The notes: generated by a model not told the origin, from the letters alone. Counted from the first letter of the stretch, positions 42,014 to 52,206 are shown. The stretch: 64,000 nucleotides of DNA from Paenibacillus daejeonensis DSM 15491 (GCF_000378385.1 NZ_KB899672.1:62001-126000), one strand, 5' to 3'. Numbers and translations are program-made.

Positions 42014-45000
42014 GTGAATATTACTTCGCTACGCACCCGGATGATTGTGCTCATCCTGATTGTTACCCTAATTCCGCTGACAATTGTCGGCATCGCCAAT
42101 TATTTGTCCGTCCGGGAGGTTGCCGGGGCGCCTGTTCTGCATATATTGTGGCGGACCGTGTTTTTTATTATGCTGGCGGAGCTGACAATCTTCGGATTGA
42201 TTCTCATGCTGTTCAATCGGTTGATCGCAAGAATCAGCAGTATCCTGCAGGTGACGGAAAAGGTCGCTGAGGGCGAGTTCGATGTGCCGCCAATACCTGT
42301 AGGTCGTGGGGATGAGATTGACCAGCTGGCCGGGTCGGTGAACGGCATGATTGATCATTTAAGGGAAATGTTCGAGAAGCTTGAAACCATTATTAACCAA
42401 AATGGCTTTGCCTTTATCGTCATGGATCAAAATTACAAGGTGACGTATTTCAGCAAAACAGCTGAACGTCTGCTCGGTTACCGGGCGGAGGAGGTGCTCC
42501 ACCTGGCGACGCCGCTGACTTTCATTGCGTCAGAGGATGTGCAGGCTGCAGCAGCGGAGCTGTCAGAGCAACTGGGGCGCCCTATTCCGGCTGATCTCAC
42601 CCTGTTCCACGAATTGAGGGATCTCCAGCTCACCTACAGCCGGGAATGGACGTTTGTGCATAAGGACGGAACCCGGATTCCGGTTGAGCATTTCTCCAAC
42701 GGTCTCAAGGATCGGGAGGGGGGCTTCGCCGGATCGATTGGCATCGCCCGCGACATTACCGAGCTCAAGCATTCGGAGAAAGCGCGGAGCCGACTCTTGG
42801 AAGTCATGGAGGCAGCCAAGGACCTCGTCGCAACCTTTGATCCGCAGGGGCGACTCATCTATATGAATCCGGCGGGGATGGCGCTGCTCGAGCTCTCAGA
42901 AGAGGAGACCATAACAGGAGAAGTGGCGGACCACCCGCTGCTATTCTCGCCGTTGCACGAGGGCTTGGCTTATGCGCGGAATCAAGGCTATTGGGAAACG
43001 GAATCCTCCTATGAACGAAGCGACGGGCGCATCGTTCATGTCTCCCAGATCGTCGTGGTCCATCACAAGGAACAGGCAGGAGAGATGTTCTACTCCATTA
43101 TTGCCCGTGACATTACCGGTCAGAAGCTGGCCCAAGCGGAGAGCGAGCAGGCCAAGCGCGAGGCCCTCGAAGCGAGCCAGGCCAAGAGCCGTTTCCTGGC
43201 GCGAATGAGCCATGAGATCCGGACGCCGCTCAATGGGATTATCGGACTGACGCAATTGATGAAAAAAACCGAGTTAAGCGTGCTGCAGCGGCAGTATCTG
43301 GACAATCTGTCCCTGTCGTCTCAAACGCTGCTGGGGCTCATTAATGACGTGCTCGATGTCTCGCGGATCGAGGCGGGCAAGCTGTCGCTGGAAGAAGCGC
43401 CATTTGATCCCGGCATGATGCTCGTGCGCTTGTGTGACGCCATGAGCCTCTATCTGGGCCACAAGCAGGAGTTGGAGTTTCTGGTGGATACACCCGCTGA
43501 ATTGCCAGCCAGTCTGATTGGGGACTGTCAGCGTATTGAGCAGATTCTGCTGAACTTGTGTATGAATGCTGTTAAATTTACACCTAGTGGACGGGTGGAG
43601 TTGAAGCTGGAAGTTGCCGAGCTAAGAGAAGGCGCCAGGGAAGTGACCTTCTGCGTACAGGATACTGGAATTGGCATCGCGCCCGAGGAGCTGAGCCGTC
43701 TGTTCCAGCATTTCACCCAGGCCGACGGAACGGCGAGCCGCAAATATGGCGGCAGCGGGCTGGGACTTGTTATCGTGAAAGGTCTCATCGAACAGATGGG
43801 CGGTACACTGGAGGTATGGAGTGAGCCAGGGAAAGGCAGCTCCTTCCGCTTTACGCTGCGTCTGATTCAACGGGAAAAACGGCATGTCGGCACAACCTCG
43901 CTGACGGGTACAAATGAAACAGCGCGCAAATCCGTCTGGGTTGTCGAGGATGATGTGCGGATGCGTGAGCACTGGTGCTCGACGCTGAGCGAGATGGGAC
44001 TGCAGCCGCGTCCCTATGACAGCTGGTCAGCAGCGCTCACGGATCTGGAGGCCGGCGAGAAGCCGGACTTGCTTATGCTGGATATGGAAATGCCGGATAT
44101 GTACGGGGAGGACACGTGGCTGGCCTGTCATGCCGCCGCCGAGCGGGCGGGTGCCCGCACGCTGATGCTCACAACAGTGCATGGCCGGGAAGAAGTGCAG
44201 CGGCTGTCGGAACACTCTCGTCCCGACGCGCTTCTCGTCAAGCCGGTCAGCAGGTTGAGCCTATATCAGTGCTTGCAGCCATTGATTGAAAAACGCGCGC
44301 TTCAGCCTGATACACAAGATGCAGGGTCCATTCCCAAAGATCCTGCGCGGATTGCAGGGAGGCAGGCGCGTATTCTGCTGGCAGAGGATAATAAAATTAA
44401 CCAGTTGGTTGCAGTGGACATGCTGCGAGGCCGGGGCTTCGAGGTGGGCGTCGCCGAGAATGGGATGCAGGCGCTGGATCTGATGGCCAGCGATTCATGG
44501 GATCTGGTGCTGCTCGATATTCATATGCCGGAGATGGACGGGACCGAGGTGGTCCGCCGCATACGAATGGATCCGACATGTGCAGGGCTTCCGATCATCG
44601 CGCTCACAGCCAATGTTCTCAGTCGAGACCACCAGCATTATCTCGCACTGGGCATGAATGCTGTCATTACGAAGCCGATTGATGAAGAGCAGCTCTTTGC
44701 CGTTATCGAGCGCTGGCTCCCTCAGCTGATGTGGAGCGGGCGAGCTGTGCCAACGCTTAGCGACGAGGCTGCACAGCAGGAGGCGGAGCGCCCGGCAGAT
44801 GGGGCATTCTGTTACGAGGAAGCGCTGGCGCGGCTCAATGGAAAGGAGCGCATTCTGCAGCACATGCTGCAGTTATTCGACCAAGAGTATGCAGACTTCG
44901 GTATGCGCCTCGGCGTCGCCCTGCAAGCAGGAGATTACCAACTCGCTCATCGGTTGGCGCACACGCTCAAGGGCGTTGCGGGCAGTCTCGCTGCCCGACG

Positions 45001-45133
45001 GCTCATGTCACTCAGCGCTGCCCTCGAAGAACAGCTGCAACAGGAACGGCCAGATCAGAAGGCGCTCGGGGATGGACTTAAGCTGCTGGTGGAAGAAATC
45101 ATCCAGGTGCGAAAACAAATGAAAAAATCCTAA
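42014..45133 (+). CDS. Hybrid sensor histidine kinase (HAMP-PAS-PAS-HisKA-HATPase-REC-REC-HPt)
   Basis: 1039 residues from the GTG at 42014, with GGGAGG 7 nt upstream (a TTG at 41984 is less likely). Order: two N-terminal helices with almost no extracellular loop, HAMP (~70-125), two PAS domains (~130-375), HisKA with His400 in RMSHEIRTPLNG, HATPase (~505-625, DTGIGI, GGSGLGL), receiver 1 (Asp690 in LLMLDMEMPD), receiver 2 (Asp835 in LVLLDIHMPE) and a C-terminal HPt with His983 in AHTLKG. It can run a full internal phosphorelay. A response regulator follows 123 nt downstream. Confidence 0.93.
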   Translation: MNITSLRTRMIVLILIVTLIPLTIVGIANYLSVREVAGAPVLHILWRTVFFIMLAELTIFGLILMLFNRLIARISSILQVTEKVAEGEFDVPPIPVGRGDEIDQLAGSVNGMIDHLREMFEKLETIINQNGFAFIVMDQNYKVTYFSKTAERLLGYRAEEVLHLATPLTFIASEDVQAAAAELSEQLGRPIPADLTLFHELRDLQLTYSREWTFVHKDGTRIPVEHFSNGLKDREGGFAGSIGIARDITELKHSEKARSRLLEVMEAAKDLVATFDPQGRLIYMNPAGMALLELSEEETITGEVADHPLLFSPLHEGLAYARNQGYWETESSYERSDGRIVHVSQIVVVHHKEQAGEMFYSIIARDITGQKLAQAESEQAKREALEASQAKSRFLARMSHEIRTPLNGIIGLTQLMKKTELSVLQRQYLDNLSLSSQTLLGLINDVLDVSRIEAGKLSLEEAPFDPGMMLVRLCDAMSLYLGHKQELEFLVDTPAELPASLIGDCQRIEQILLNLCMNAVKFTPSGRVELKLEVAELREGAREVTFCVQDTGIGIAPEELSRLFQHFTQADGTASRKYGGSGLGLVIVKGLIEQMGGTLEVWSEPGKGSSFRFTLRLIQREKRHVGTTSLTGTNETARKSVWVVEDDVRMREHWCSTLSEMGLQPRPYDSWSAALTDLEAGEKPDLLMLDMEMPDMYGEDTWLACHAAAERAGARTLMLTTVHGREEVQRLSEHSRPDALLVKPVSRLSLYQCLQPLIEKRALQPDTQDAGSIPKDPARIAGRQARILLAEDNKINQLVAVDMLRGRGFEVGVAENGMQALDLMASDSWDLVLLDIHMPEMDGTEVVRRIRMDPTCAGLPIIALTANVLSRDHQHYLALGMNAVITKPIDEEQLFAVIERWLPQLMWSGRAVPTLSDEAAQQEAERPADGAFCYEEALARLNGKERILQHMLQLFDQEYADFGMRLGVALQAGDYQLAHRLAHTLKGVAGSLAARRLMSLSAALEEQLQQERPDQKALGDGLKLLVEEIIQVRKQMKKS

Positions 45134-45147
45134 CAATTTTCTAACAA

Positions 45148-45176
45148 TTGTATTGTTGACTCCAAATCTCTATAGT
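45148..45176 (+). promoter_or_regulatory. Putative sigma-A promoter of the response regulator
   Basis: TTGTAT (45148-45153) and TATAGT (45171-45176) lie 17 bp apart, about 80 nt before the regulator start. This allows expression apart from the kinase gene. Confidence 0.5.
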
Positions 45177-45256
45177 ATCATGAATACTAGCATTACATTC
45201 GACAAAATTCATCAGTCGCTGGTTGACATGAGTTAAACGATAGAGGTGGACGGGTT

Positions 45257-45967
45257 ATGTATCGAGTGCTAGTCATAGAAGATGACATAATTATGGGGGA
45301 CATGCTGTCCATGTATTTGGCTGAAGAAGGCTATTCGGTCAAGCTGGGTCCGACAGCCGCTGATGGCATGCGACTGCTCCAGGAATTCGACCCTCACATC
45401 ATATTGCTAGACCTGATGCTTCCTGACCGTGACGGGATGGAATTGTGCGGGGAGATTCGGGTGACCTCTCAGGTGCCGATCATGATTATCTCCATGAAGA
45501 CGGAGGTATCTGAACGGGTACATGCTCTAAAAGCGGGAGCAGATGATTATCTCTGCAAGCCGTTCAGCATGCATGAACTGACGGCACGTGTGTACGCGCT
45601 CATTCGCCGTACGCAGGCGATGAGCCGGCCCGCCGAGCTCAGGCAGAGCGAGCCTGTCCAGCCGCCGCCTGCCGAGCCGATTCAGCTGGATATCGACCGC
45701 CGCTCCTTGAAGGTGCGGGGGACACCGGTGGATACGACTTTTTCAGAGTTTGAAATTATGAAGCTGTTTTTGGCGCATCCAGGCAAAGTATTCTCCCGGG
45801 AGGATCTGATCAATGCTATTCGCGGCTTTGATTCCTTCGTTACCGACCGAGCTATTGATGTTCATGTGGTTAATCTCCGCAAGAAGATTGAGCAAAACCC
45901 CCGGGAGCCACGGTTTATCCGGACGGTATGGGGCGTAGGTTACAAGTATATCGTTCAGCCTGATTAG
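45257..45967 (+). CDS. OmpR/PhoB-type response regulator
   Basis: A 236-residue two-domain regulator: receiver (~1-120, acidic EDD near residue 9 and phospho-acceptor Asp in ILLDLMLPDRDG, conserved Lys in LCKPF) and C-terminal winged helix (~145-235, FSEFEIMKLFLAHPGKVFSR, VHVVNLRKKIEQNP). GAGGTGGACGGGTT precedes the ATG. Its position between the hybrid kinase and a GGDEF-EAL protein suggests the kinase's HPt or REC chain may feed it (inference). Confidence 0.95.
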   Translation: MYRVLVIEDDIIMGDMLSMYLAEEGYSVKLGPTAADGMRLLQEFDPHIILLDLMLPDRDGMELCGEIRVTSQVPIMIISMKTEVSERVHALKAGADDYLCKPFSMHELTARVYALIRRTQAMSRPAELRQSEPVQPPPAEPIQLDIDRRSLKVRGTPVDTTFSEFEIMKLFLAHPGKVFSREDLINAIRGFDSFVTDRAIDVHVVNLRKKIEQNPREPRFIRTVWGVGYKYIVQPD

Positions 45968-46105
45968 TGCGAGCCGGGCTAACACTGTTCTAAAAGCTAA
46001 CATTCTCCTAAAGGGAATCCCCTACTTTTCTAAATGCTTTCTGTCATACTATCTCAGACAACCTGAGACGACCGAGAATACAATGGCAGGAGGAGAGGCG
46101 CGAGG

Positions 46106-47443
46106 ATGGAGAGCTTCAGGCAAATGCCTGGCTATGTCCGGGGCGAGATCGAGCAGCGGCTGCTGGACCGGCTGACCGGTCTGGCAACCCGCGAAGCAGC
46201 CATACCTATCATTGAGGGAGCGCTGGGCAGTCTCAAGACAGCTGCAGTGATGCTGCTCAACCTGGATCGGTTTTATCTAATTAACGAGAGTGACGGAATA
46301 GACTTTGGAGACGCCGTTTTGTCGGCATTCGCCGAGAGGCTGCTCCAAGCACGAGGTTTGGGCGGCTACCCAATCTGCCGGTACGGCGGGAACACGTTTC
46401 TCTTTGTATTGGATGAAGAAGATGTGGAAGCCCAGGCTGAGCGGATTCGCAAGATAGCCGAGCTGCCCCTGCATGTGCAGCAACGGGAGCTGCAGCTGTC
46501 TGTCAGCTGCGGAATTGCCCAGGCTCCCTACCACGGCAAGCACGCGCCTGAGCTGCTGCGTCATAGTGATACCGCGTTGCACCAGGCCAAAACCTTGCAC
46601 TACACAACAGCTAGTGTTTCTTATTCTGTTGAGCTGGGCCGGGCTTCTTGCCGCCGCAATGTGGTAGAAGGCGGACTGCGGCGGGCTCTGGAGCTGGGTG
46701 AACTGCGGGTGATGTTCCAGCCGCAGTATCAGGCAGAGAATGGGGAGCTGCGCGGCGTAGAAGCGCTTCTGCGCTGGGAACATCCGGAGCTGGGGTCCAT
46801 CTCACCCGCGGAGTTCGTACCGATTGCAGAGGAGACAGGGCTGATCCGTGGTATTGGGGAGTGGGTCATCCGCGCTGCGGGGTTGCAATTCACACGCTTT
46901 CGTGAGTTTGTGAGCGGCGGGCAGCCGTTCCGGCTATCTGTGAATTTGTCCGCAGTACAGCTCAGTGATCCCACCTTTGCCGAACGAATCATCCTGCTCC
47001 TGGATGAATTGGAGCTGCCTCCAGCATGTCTGGAGCTCGAACTGACCGAGAGCTTCCTGCTGCAGGAAGTGGAATTGGCCAAGCAGAATCTTCTTCATTT
47101 GCAAGGGAACGGAGTGCGAATTGCTCTGGACGATTTTGGAACCGGGTATTCTTCGTTGAGCTACTTGTCACAGTTGCCCGCAGACGTCGTGAAGCTCGAC
47201 AAGTCTTTTGTGCAGCCTCATGATGAAGATCAGACGTGCTGGCTGATTGCGGAGAGTATTGTCGGGATGGCCCGCAAGCTAGGGCTGGAGGTTGTGGCAG
47301 AGGGCGTGGAGAATCAAGAACAGCTGGCGCGTGTCAAAGATTGGGGCTGCGATGCAGTACAGGGGTATCTGTTTTGCCGTCCGCTTGAAGGGGTGGAGCT
47401 GGATGCCATGCTCTCGCAGACGTACGGAGGCTCAATGCAATAA
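46106..47443 (+). CDS. GGDEF-EAL protein with degenerate GGDEF, likely c-di-GMP phosphodiesterase
   Basis: A 445-residue cytoplasmic protein with no membrane or sensory segment. The N-terminal GGDEF-like domain (~15-165) has RYGGNTFLF in place of the GGDEF active site, so cyclase activity is unlikely. The C-terminal EAL domain (~185-430) keeps its catalytic residues: EALLRW, VNLS, ELELTES, ALDDFGTGYSS, KLDKSFV and AEGVEN. It is therefore probably a c-di-GMP-degrading enzyme. GGCAGGAGGAGAGG precedes the ATG. It follows the response regulator after 138 nt and ends in a bidirectional terminator. Confidence 0.92.
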   Translation: MESFRQMPGYVRGEIEQRLLDRLTGLATREAAIPIIEGALGSLKTAAVMLLNLDRFYLINESDGIDFGDAVLSAFAERLLQARGLGGYPICRYGGNTFLFVLDEEDVEAQAERIRKIAELPLHVQQRELQLSVSCGIAQAPYHGKHAPELLRHSDTALHQAKTLHYTTASVSYSVELGRASCRRNVVEGGLRRALELGELRVMFQPQYQAENGELRGVEALLRWEHPELGSISPAEFVPIAEETGLIRGIGEWVIRAAGLQFTRFREFVSGGQPFRLSVNLSAVQLSDPTFAERIILLLDELELPPACLELELTESFLLQEVELAKQNLLHLQGNGVRIALDDFGTGYSSLSYLSQLPADVVKLDKSFVQPHDEDQTCWLIAESIVGMARKLGLEVVAEGVENQEQLARVKDWGCDAVQGYLFCRPLEGVELDAMLSQTYGGSMQ

Positions 47444-47445
47444 AA

Positions 47446-47478
47446 AAAAGAAGCCATCTTCCGCAGATGGCTTCTTTT
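47446..47478. terminator. Bidirectional terminator between EAL gene and small protein
   Basis: A perfect 14-bp stem, AAAAGAAGCCATCT with AGATGGCTTCTTTT, around a 5-nt loop. It serves convergent genes on both strands. Confidence 0.92.
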
Positions 47479-47497
47479 GCTTATGTGTAGGTGTGGG

Positions 47498-47716
47498 TCA
47501 GGATACTTCCAAATACAGCTTCGTGCCGTCATTGTACTGAAAGATTGCCACGTCACGAATGATTTCCACGGACTTGATCCGTTTCCACCGCTTATAGAAT
47601 TCGAAGTCCAGCGCGAGCTCGGCTAGCTTGGCATGCAATAGGTCATAATATTGATTATGTTCAGATGGATAGTATACAGGGACCGATTTATTTTTGAACG
47701 TAACGACTTTCATCAT
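47498..47716 (-). CDS. Small conserved-type protein of unknown function, 72 residues
   Basis: A short acidic/basic protein with no signal peptide or membrane helix. GGAGGTG lies 6 nt before the ATG at 47716, and a good terminator follows its stop, both arguing that it is real. No motif was recognised. Composition (many Lys, Tyr and Glu; alternating beta-like pattern at the end) suggests a small alpha/beta fold. It stands between signalling genes and the manganese catalase. Confidence 0.65.
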   Translation of the reverse strand: MMKVVTFKNKSVPVYYPSEHNQYYDLLHAKLAELALDFEFYKRWKRIKSVEIIRDVAIFQYNDGTKLYLEVS

Positions 47717-47725
47717 CGCACGCAC

Positions 47726-48061
47726 CTCCGCTCTTTTTTATCATCTTATCCCAGAGATTTTAGATGGTTATAAAGGAGGCGTCAGGCCATTGTTTAATTT
47801 GCTAACATTTTTTTAATAATTAGAGCTGACCAGTGGAATCAGGCCTGTGCCTGGTTGAGATAAAGCCGCCTCATTGACGGACACTGTACAACCATTGTAC
47901 AACCATTATATTATACGTGCAAACGGAGCTTTTGGTTTCCCTTCAATCAAAAATGTAAAAAAAATTTACGTCATTGTAATCTTAAAGCAGTACGGGCGAC
48001 AAGGCTTGTCCACCACGCAGGAAAGGGCCGCCAAGAAGGGGCCCTGCTTGCCATATCAAGT
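47726..48061. other. 336-nt intergenic region before the catalase stop
   Basis: No gene is seen. It holds an AT-rich central part, the direct repeat TGTACAACCATTGTACAACC near 47885, and on the minus strand a GC-rich hairpin (GGGCC/GGCCC, about 48024-48045) just beyond the catalase stop that may be a weak terminator with a poor T run. Confidence 0.45.
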
Positions 48062-48958
48062 TTACAGATTGCCGGAACGCTTGAGCCGCTTGACGATTTC
48101 CAAGTAATCGTCTGCTGTAATACCAGGAGCAAACTCCTCCGGAAGCTCGCGCAGCTCGGGGATAGGGGAACCCTCTGGCGTGCCGACAATGACCTCCAGC
48201 TTGCCGCCGGTCTCGGGATGGGTGCCTTTCCAAATCTGGTCGACATCCCGATAATCATCATAGCTGAACGTATACAGCTTGCGTCCGAATCCCATCGCTT
48301 CAAATTTGCGTGCACTATCGAACTGCTGGTTGCTCAGATCAGGAATCGGAATCAGCTTGGTCATATCTACCCCGGTGGCAATCTCCAGAGCCTTGGCGTA
48401 GGCAAGCACATGGACACCGCCTCGCACCAGCAGGTATCCGATCATCTCGCGGGCGACGGGGTGGTTGGTCATTTCATAGACCCGCATTTTGTGCGTGCGA
48501 GCTCCACATTCAAGGAAGAAGTTATGCAGCAGATCGAGCACCAGATTTCCGCTGTTGAAGACGTAATCTCCGCGCCAGGGCTGACCCATAGAGTCGCCTG
48601 CAAGGGCAGTCTGGGCAGTTGCGATAAAATGATAGGTATTGCGTTTATTGAGCCCTTCGTGGAGCGGTGTAGAATCGGGCTTGCCAGGACTGGTTGTGCC
48701 GGTCAGAATCAGATTAATTGCAGTGGAGACCAGCTCGACGTGGCCCAGCTCTTCGGCCGTGATGCTGGCGACCAGATCGTAGAAGGGCTTGAGCTTGGTC
48801 TTGCCGCGGAAGTTGAAGGACTGAAACAAATAATTATTCAATGTCGACATCTCACCGAATTTGCCGCCCAGCAGCTCTTGGACAGCGGCCGCAGCGTTGG
48901 CGTCGGCAAACGTAGACGCTGGTAGTTCGATCTGAAGCTTATTGATCCGGGTAAACAT
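48062..48958 (-). CDS. Manganese catalase
   Basis: A 298-residue non-haem di-manganese catalase destroying hydrogen peroxide in the cytoplasm. Metal ligands are visible in the ferritin-like four-helix core: Glu in GKFGEMSTLNNYLFQ, the Glu/His pair in EELGHVELV, then Glu in FFLECGARTHKMRVYE and His in RGGVHVLAYAKAL. GAGGTGGAGCACAA precedes the ATG. Related Bacillus proteins (YdbD, CotJC) are stress- or spore-associated. It is divergent from the histidine kinase at 49157. Confidence 0.94.
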   Translation of the reverse strand: MFTRINKLQIELPASTFADANAAAAVQELLGGKFGEMSTLNNYLFQSFNFRGKTKLKPFYDLVASITAEELGHVELVSTAINLILTGTTSPGKPDSTPLHEGLNKRNTYHFIATAQTALAGDSMGQPWRGDYVFNSGNLVLDLLHNFFLECGARTHKMRVYEMTNHPVAREMIGYLLVRGGVHVLAYAKALEIATGVDMTKLIPIPDLSNQQFDSARKFEAMGFGRKLYTFSYDDYRDVDQIWKGTHPETGGKLEVIVGTPEGSPIPELRELPEEFAPGITADDYLEIVKRLKRSGNL

Positions 48959-49156
48959 TTGTGCTCCACCTCTCTTGGCAATTCACTAGTTCCAAGTGTA
49001 TGCGCACCCGCTGGCGGGCAGACCATCAGAATAAGCGCCGGCCTCGCAACAATCCGGTCGATGCATGTGGAACGGTGTAGAAGGAATGGTGTACAATAAG
49101 AAGGTGCATTTATCGGAAGACAGCAGTTGTTCTGCTTGCCGGAAGGGAGGAGAGTC

Positions 49157-50710
49157 TTGCAGTTCTACAAGGCCTTTCTAACAAACATTAGCTTGCTTAT
49201 TACCATCGGATATATTTTTAATCTGGTCTATAAATATATATTTGTCCGCACAGCTAGCACGCTGCAGACGGGCCTGGTTCCCGTGCTGTTCATCTGCTCG
49301 GGCTGGCTTGCCATGCTGTTTGGCCTGCAGTTGACGGAGACGATTTTGTTTGATCTGCGTTATGTGCCGATTTTATTTGCAGCCCTTGTGTTCCGCAAGC
49401 CAGCAACCTTGATTCTAATTGGTTTGGGAATCGGCGCAGGACGGTTGTTTTTTGGCATCAATGCTGCAGCCTGGGCCGGGTTTGCCAACATGATTATTCT
49501 GGGGATCGCCAGTAGTCTGCTGGTGATTTGGTTCCGGGACCGGGATTGGTCCTACCGCTGTAAGGCACTCATTGCTATCCTGACAATTAACACGTTAAAT
49601 ATCATTAACATTGCGCTGCTGGGTATCATCCCGGTTTACGAATTTTTTACGCAAATCGCTATTTATACCTACCCGCTCGGCTTGATCCTTAGCGGCTTGT
49701 TCATCTTCATCATTCGTGACTTTCAGAAGGAACGGAAGCGGGTCCAGGACCTTCGCAATATGAATGTCATTCTGCGGAGACAGACGCGGGAGCTGCGTAC
49801 CGCCAAGCGCGAACTGGAAGAGAAGGCCAGACAACTGATGCAAGCGTCCCGGTACAAGTCCGAGTTTTTGGCCAACATGTCGCATGAGTTAAAAACACCG
49901 CTTAACAGCATTATTTTGCTCTCCCAAATGATGAAAGAAAACGAAGAAGAGAAACAGACACATGCACCAGGCGAGGTTAATTATGCCGACATCATCCTGG
50001 CTGCTGGCAATGATTTGCTTTATCTGATTAATGATATCCTTGACCTGTCCAAGGTAGAAGCTGGCAAAATGGATATTAACATTGAATATGTTGCGATGGA
50101 CGAGCTGTTGCAGATGACGGAGCATCAATTCAGGGCGCTGGCCCAGCAAAAAGGTTTGCACTTCGAGGTGATGCTTGGTCAGAATTTGCCAGGCGGGCTG
50201 TATATTGATGCACTTCGGGTCAATCAGATTTTGCGTAATCTGTTGGTCAATGCGTTCAAGTTCACGGAGGAGGGGGGCGTTACCCTGCAAGTGTCGGTCG
50301 AAGACAGCTCCCAGGAGGAAGGAAAGCCGCTGCGCATGAACAAGCGCCGCTTTCTCTCATGGAACAATGCGGCTTGGTATGGTGGCTTCAACTCCGCAGT
50401 CAACCGGGCCATTCGGCGGGGGCAGCGTACGGAATCCGATGTCTTGCAGAGAGTGATGCCCCAACAATGGATTGTGTTCGCGGTTCAGGATACGGGCATT
50501 GGCATTGATGAAGAGAAGCAGCAGCAAATATTCGAGGCATTCCAGCAGGCTGACGGAGCGACCACGCGCAAATACGGGGGGACCGGACTGGGTCTGTCGA
50601 TCAGTCTGCAGCTTGCCCATCTGCTAGGGGGGACGCTAACGCTTCACAGCCGGCGCGGCGAGGGCAGTACATTTACGCTAAGGCTGCCGCTTCGAGAGAA
50701 TCAATCGTGA
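49157..50710 (+). CDS. Sensor histidine kinase with 5TM-LYT-like sensor domain
   Basis: 517 residues from a TTG at 49157, with GGGAGG 6 nt upstream. The N-terminal ~185 residues form five to six helices like the 5TMR-LYT sensor, then a coiled linker, HisKA with His243 in NMSHELKTPLN, and HATPase (N box near 355, DTGIGI near 445, GGTGLGL near 477). Between the N box and the DTGIGI box there is an unusual insert of about 50 residues rich in Arg, Trp and Asn. No response regulator is adjacent. It is not fused to a receiver. Confidence 0.9.
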   Translation: MQFYKAFLTNISLLITIGYIFNLVYKYIFVRTASTLQTGLVPVLFICSGWLAMLFGLQLTETILFDLRYVPILFAALVFRKPATLILIGLGIGAGRLFFGINAAAWAGFANMIILGIASSLLVIWFRDRDWSYRCKALIAILTINTLNIINIALLGIIPVYEFFTQIAIYTYPLGLILSGLFIFIIRDFQKERKRVQDLRNMNVILRRQTRELRTAKRELEEKARQLMQASRYKSEFLANMSHELKTPLNSIILLSQMMKENEEEKQTHAPGEVNYADIILAAGNDLLYLINDILDLSKVEAGKMDINIEYVAMDELLQMTEHQFRALAQQKGLHFEVMLGQNLPGGLYIDALRVNQILRNLLVNAFKFTEEGGVTLQVSVEDSSQEEGKPLRMNKRRFLSWNNAAWYGGFNSAVNRAIRRGQRTESDVLQRVMPQQWIVFAVQDTGIGIDEEKQQQIFEAFQQADGATTRKYGGTGLGLSISLQLAHLLGGTLTLHSRRGEGSTFTLRLPLRENQS

Positions 50711-50838
50711 TCCAAGTTAGGAAGGGGGAATATGAGGTTCGTTACTTATGGGGCTTCCTCACCAGGGGAGGAAATGGTACACTTTTAATGATGGGTTAAC
50801 TAGGGAAGTTGTAATCTGACACATTAAAGGAGCCTGTG

Positions 50839-52206
50839 ATGGCTAAAATAAAAATCAAGTTTGCTTGTACGGAATGCGGGACCGAGTCTCCGAAGTGGCT
50901 CGGCAAGTGTCCAGGGTGCGGGGCTTGGAACACGATGGTAGAGGAGAAGGAAACCACTGTCCGCACCCAGGGAATCGGCTTGTCGAATCTTCATGCGAAA
51001 GAAAAAGCGCTTCCGATCATAAGTATTAAAGGGGAAGAGGAACCGCGCATCGCCACCAAGCTGAATGAGTTGAACCGCGTGTTGGGCGGGGGCGTAGTTC
51101 CGGGCTCCCTCATTTTGGTTGGCGGCGATCCGGGCATCGGCAAGTCCACGTTGCTGTTACAAACCTCGCATGCCCTCGCCTCCAAGGGATTAACAGTACT
51201 ATATGTGTCAGGTGAGGAATCGGTCAGACAAACTCGCATGCGCGCTGATCGCTTGGGGGCGTTGACCGAAACACTGTATGTCTTGTGCGAGACCAGTCTC
51301 GATCACATCAGCGATGCAATCGAAGCTACCAAGCCCGATTTTCTCGTCATTGACTCCATTCAGACGGTCTATGAACCCAATGTCCAATCCGCGCCGGGCA
51401 GTGTGGCTCAAGTTCGGGAGTGCACAGCGCATTTCATGCGGATCGCCAAAGTAAAAGGCATCGCTACCGTTCTTGTTGGTCATGTGACCAAGGAAGGGGC
51501 GATCGCGGGGCCGCGTCTGCTGGAGCATATGGTGGATTGTGTGCTTTATTTCGAAGGGGAACGGCATCACACGTATCGTCTGCTGCGTGCGGTCAAGAAC
51601 CGCTTCGGCTCGACCAACGAGATCGGTATTTTCGAGATGGAGGAAGCTGGCTTGCGGGAAGTGACCAATCCTTCCGAGCTGTTTCTCTCCGAACGGCCGC
51701 TGGGTGTCGCGGGCTCCACGGTTGTGGCGAGCATGGAGGGCACGCGGCCGATGCTTATTGAATTGCAGGCGCTTGTGACGGCGACCAATTTCCCGTCCCC
51801 TCGCCGTACAACGACCGGGATCGATCATAATCGAATGGCACTCATTATCGCAGTATTGGAAAAACGCATGGGCATGTTTCTGCAGAATCAAGATGCTTAC
51901 CTCAATGTCGCGGGTGGCGTCAAGCTTGACGAACCAGCCGTTGATTTGGGGGCGGCGATCTCGCTGGCGTCCAGCTTTCGAGATGTCCCGACACGCCCGT
52001 ACGACGTCGCCTTTGGCGAAATCGGGCTTACGGGAGAGGTCCGTGCGGTGTCACGGGCAGAACAACGGGTTAAGGAAGCTCAAAAGCTCGGCTTCCGGCG
52101 TGTGATCATGCCGCAGAAAAGTCTGAAAGGGTGGAAGCCGCCCGAAGGAATTGAAATCATCGGCGTGAATACCGTCTCAGAAGCGCTCTCGGCAGCGCTT
52201 GGCTAG
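50839..52206 (+). CDS. radA: DNA repair protein RadA
   Basis: A 455-residue RecA-like ATPase acting in recombination and branch migration. It has an N-terminal zinc finger (CTECG ... CPGCGAW), Walker [11 protein letters not shown], the family motif KNRFGSTNE and a C-terminal Lon-protease-like domain. AAAGGAG lies 6 nt before the ATG at 50839; a GTG at 50836 is too close. It is followed by disA with only 10 nt between, as in Bacillus, but here it is preceded by a kinase gene, not by clpC. Confidence 0.97.
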   Translation: MAKIKIKFACTECGTESPKWLGKCPGCGAWNTMVEEKETTVRTQGIGLSNLHAKEKALPIISIKGEEEPRIATKLNELNRVLGGGVVPGSLILVGGDPGIGKSTLLLQTSHALASKGLTVLYVSGEESVRQTRMRADRLGALTETLYVLCETSLDHISDAIEATKPDFLVIDSIQTVYEPNVQSAPGSVAQVRECTAHFMRIAKVKGIATVLVGHVTKEGAIAGPRLLEHMVDCVLYFEGERHHTYRLLRAVKNRFGSTNEIGIFEMEEAGLREVTNPSELFLSERPLGVAGSTVVASMEGTRPMLIELQALVTATNFPSPRRTTTGIDHNRMALIIAVLEKRMGMFLQNQDAYLNVAGGVKLDEPAVDLGAAISLASSFRDVPTRPYDVAFGEIGLTGEVRAVSRAEQRVKEAQKLGFRRVIMPQKSLKGWKPPEGIEIIGVNTVSEALSAALG

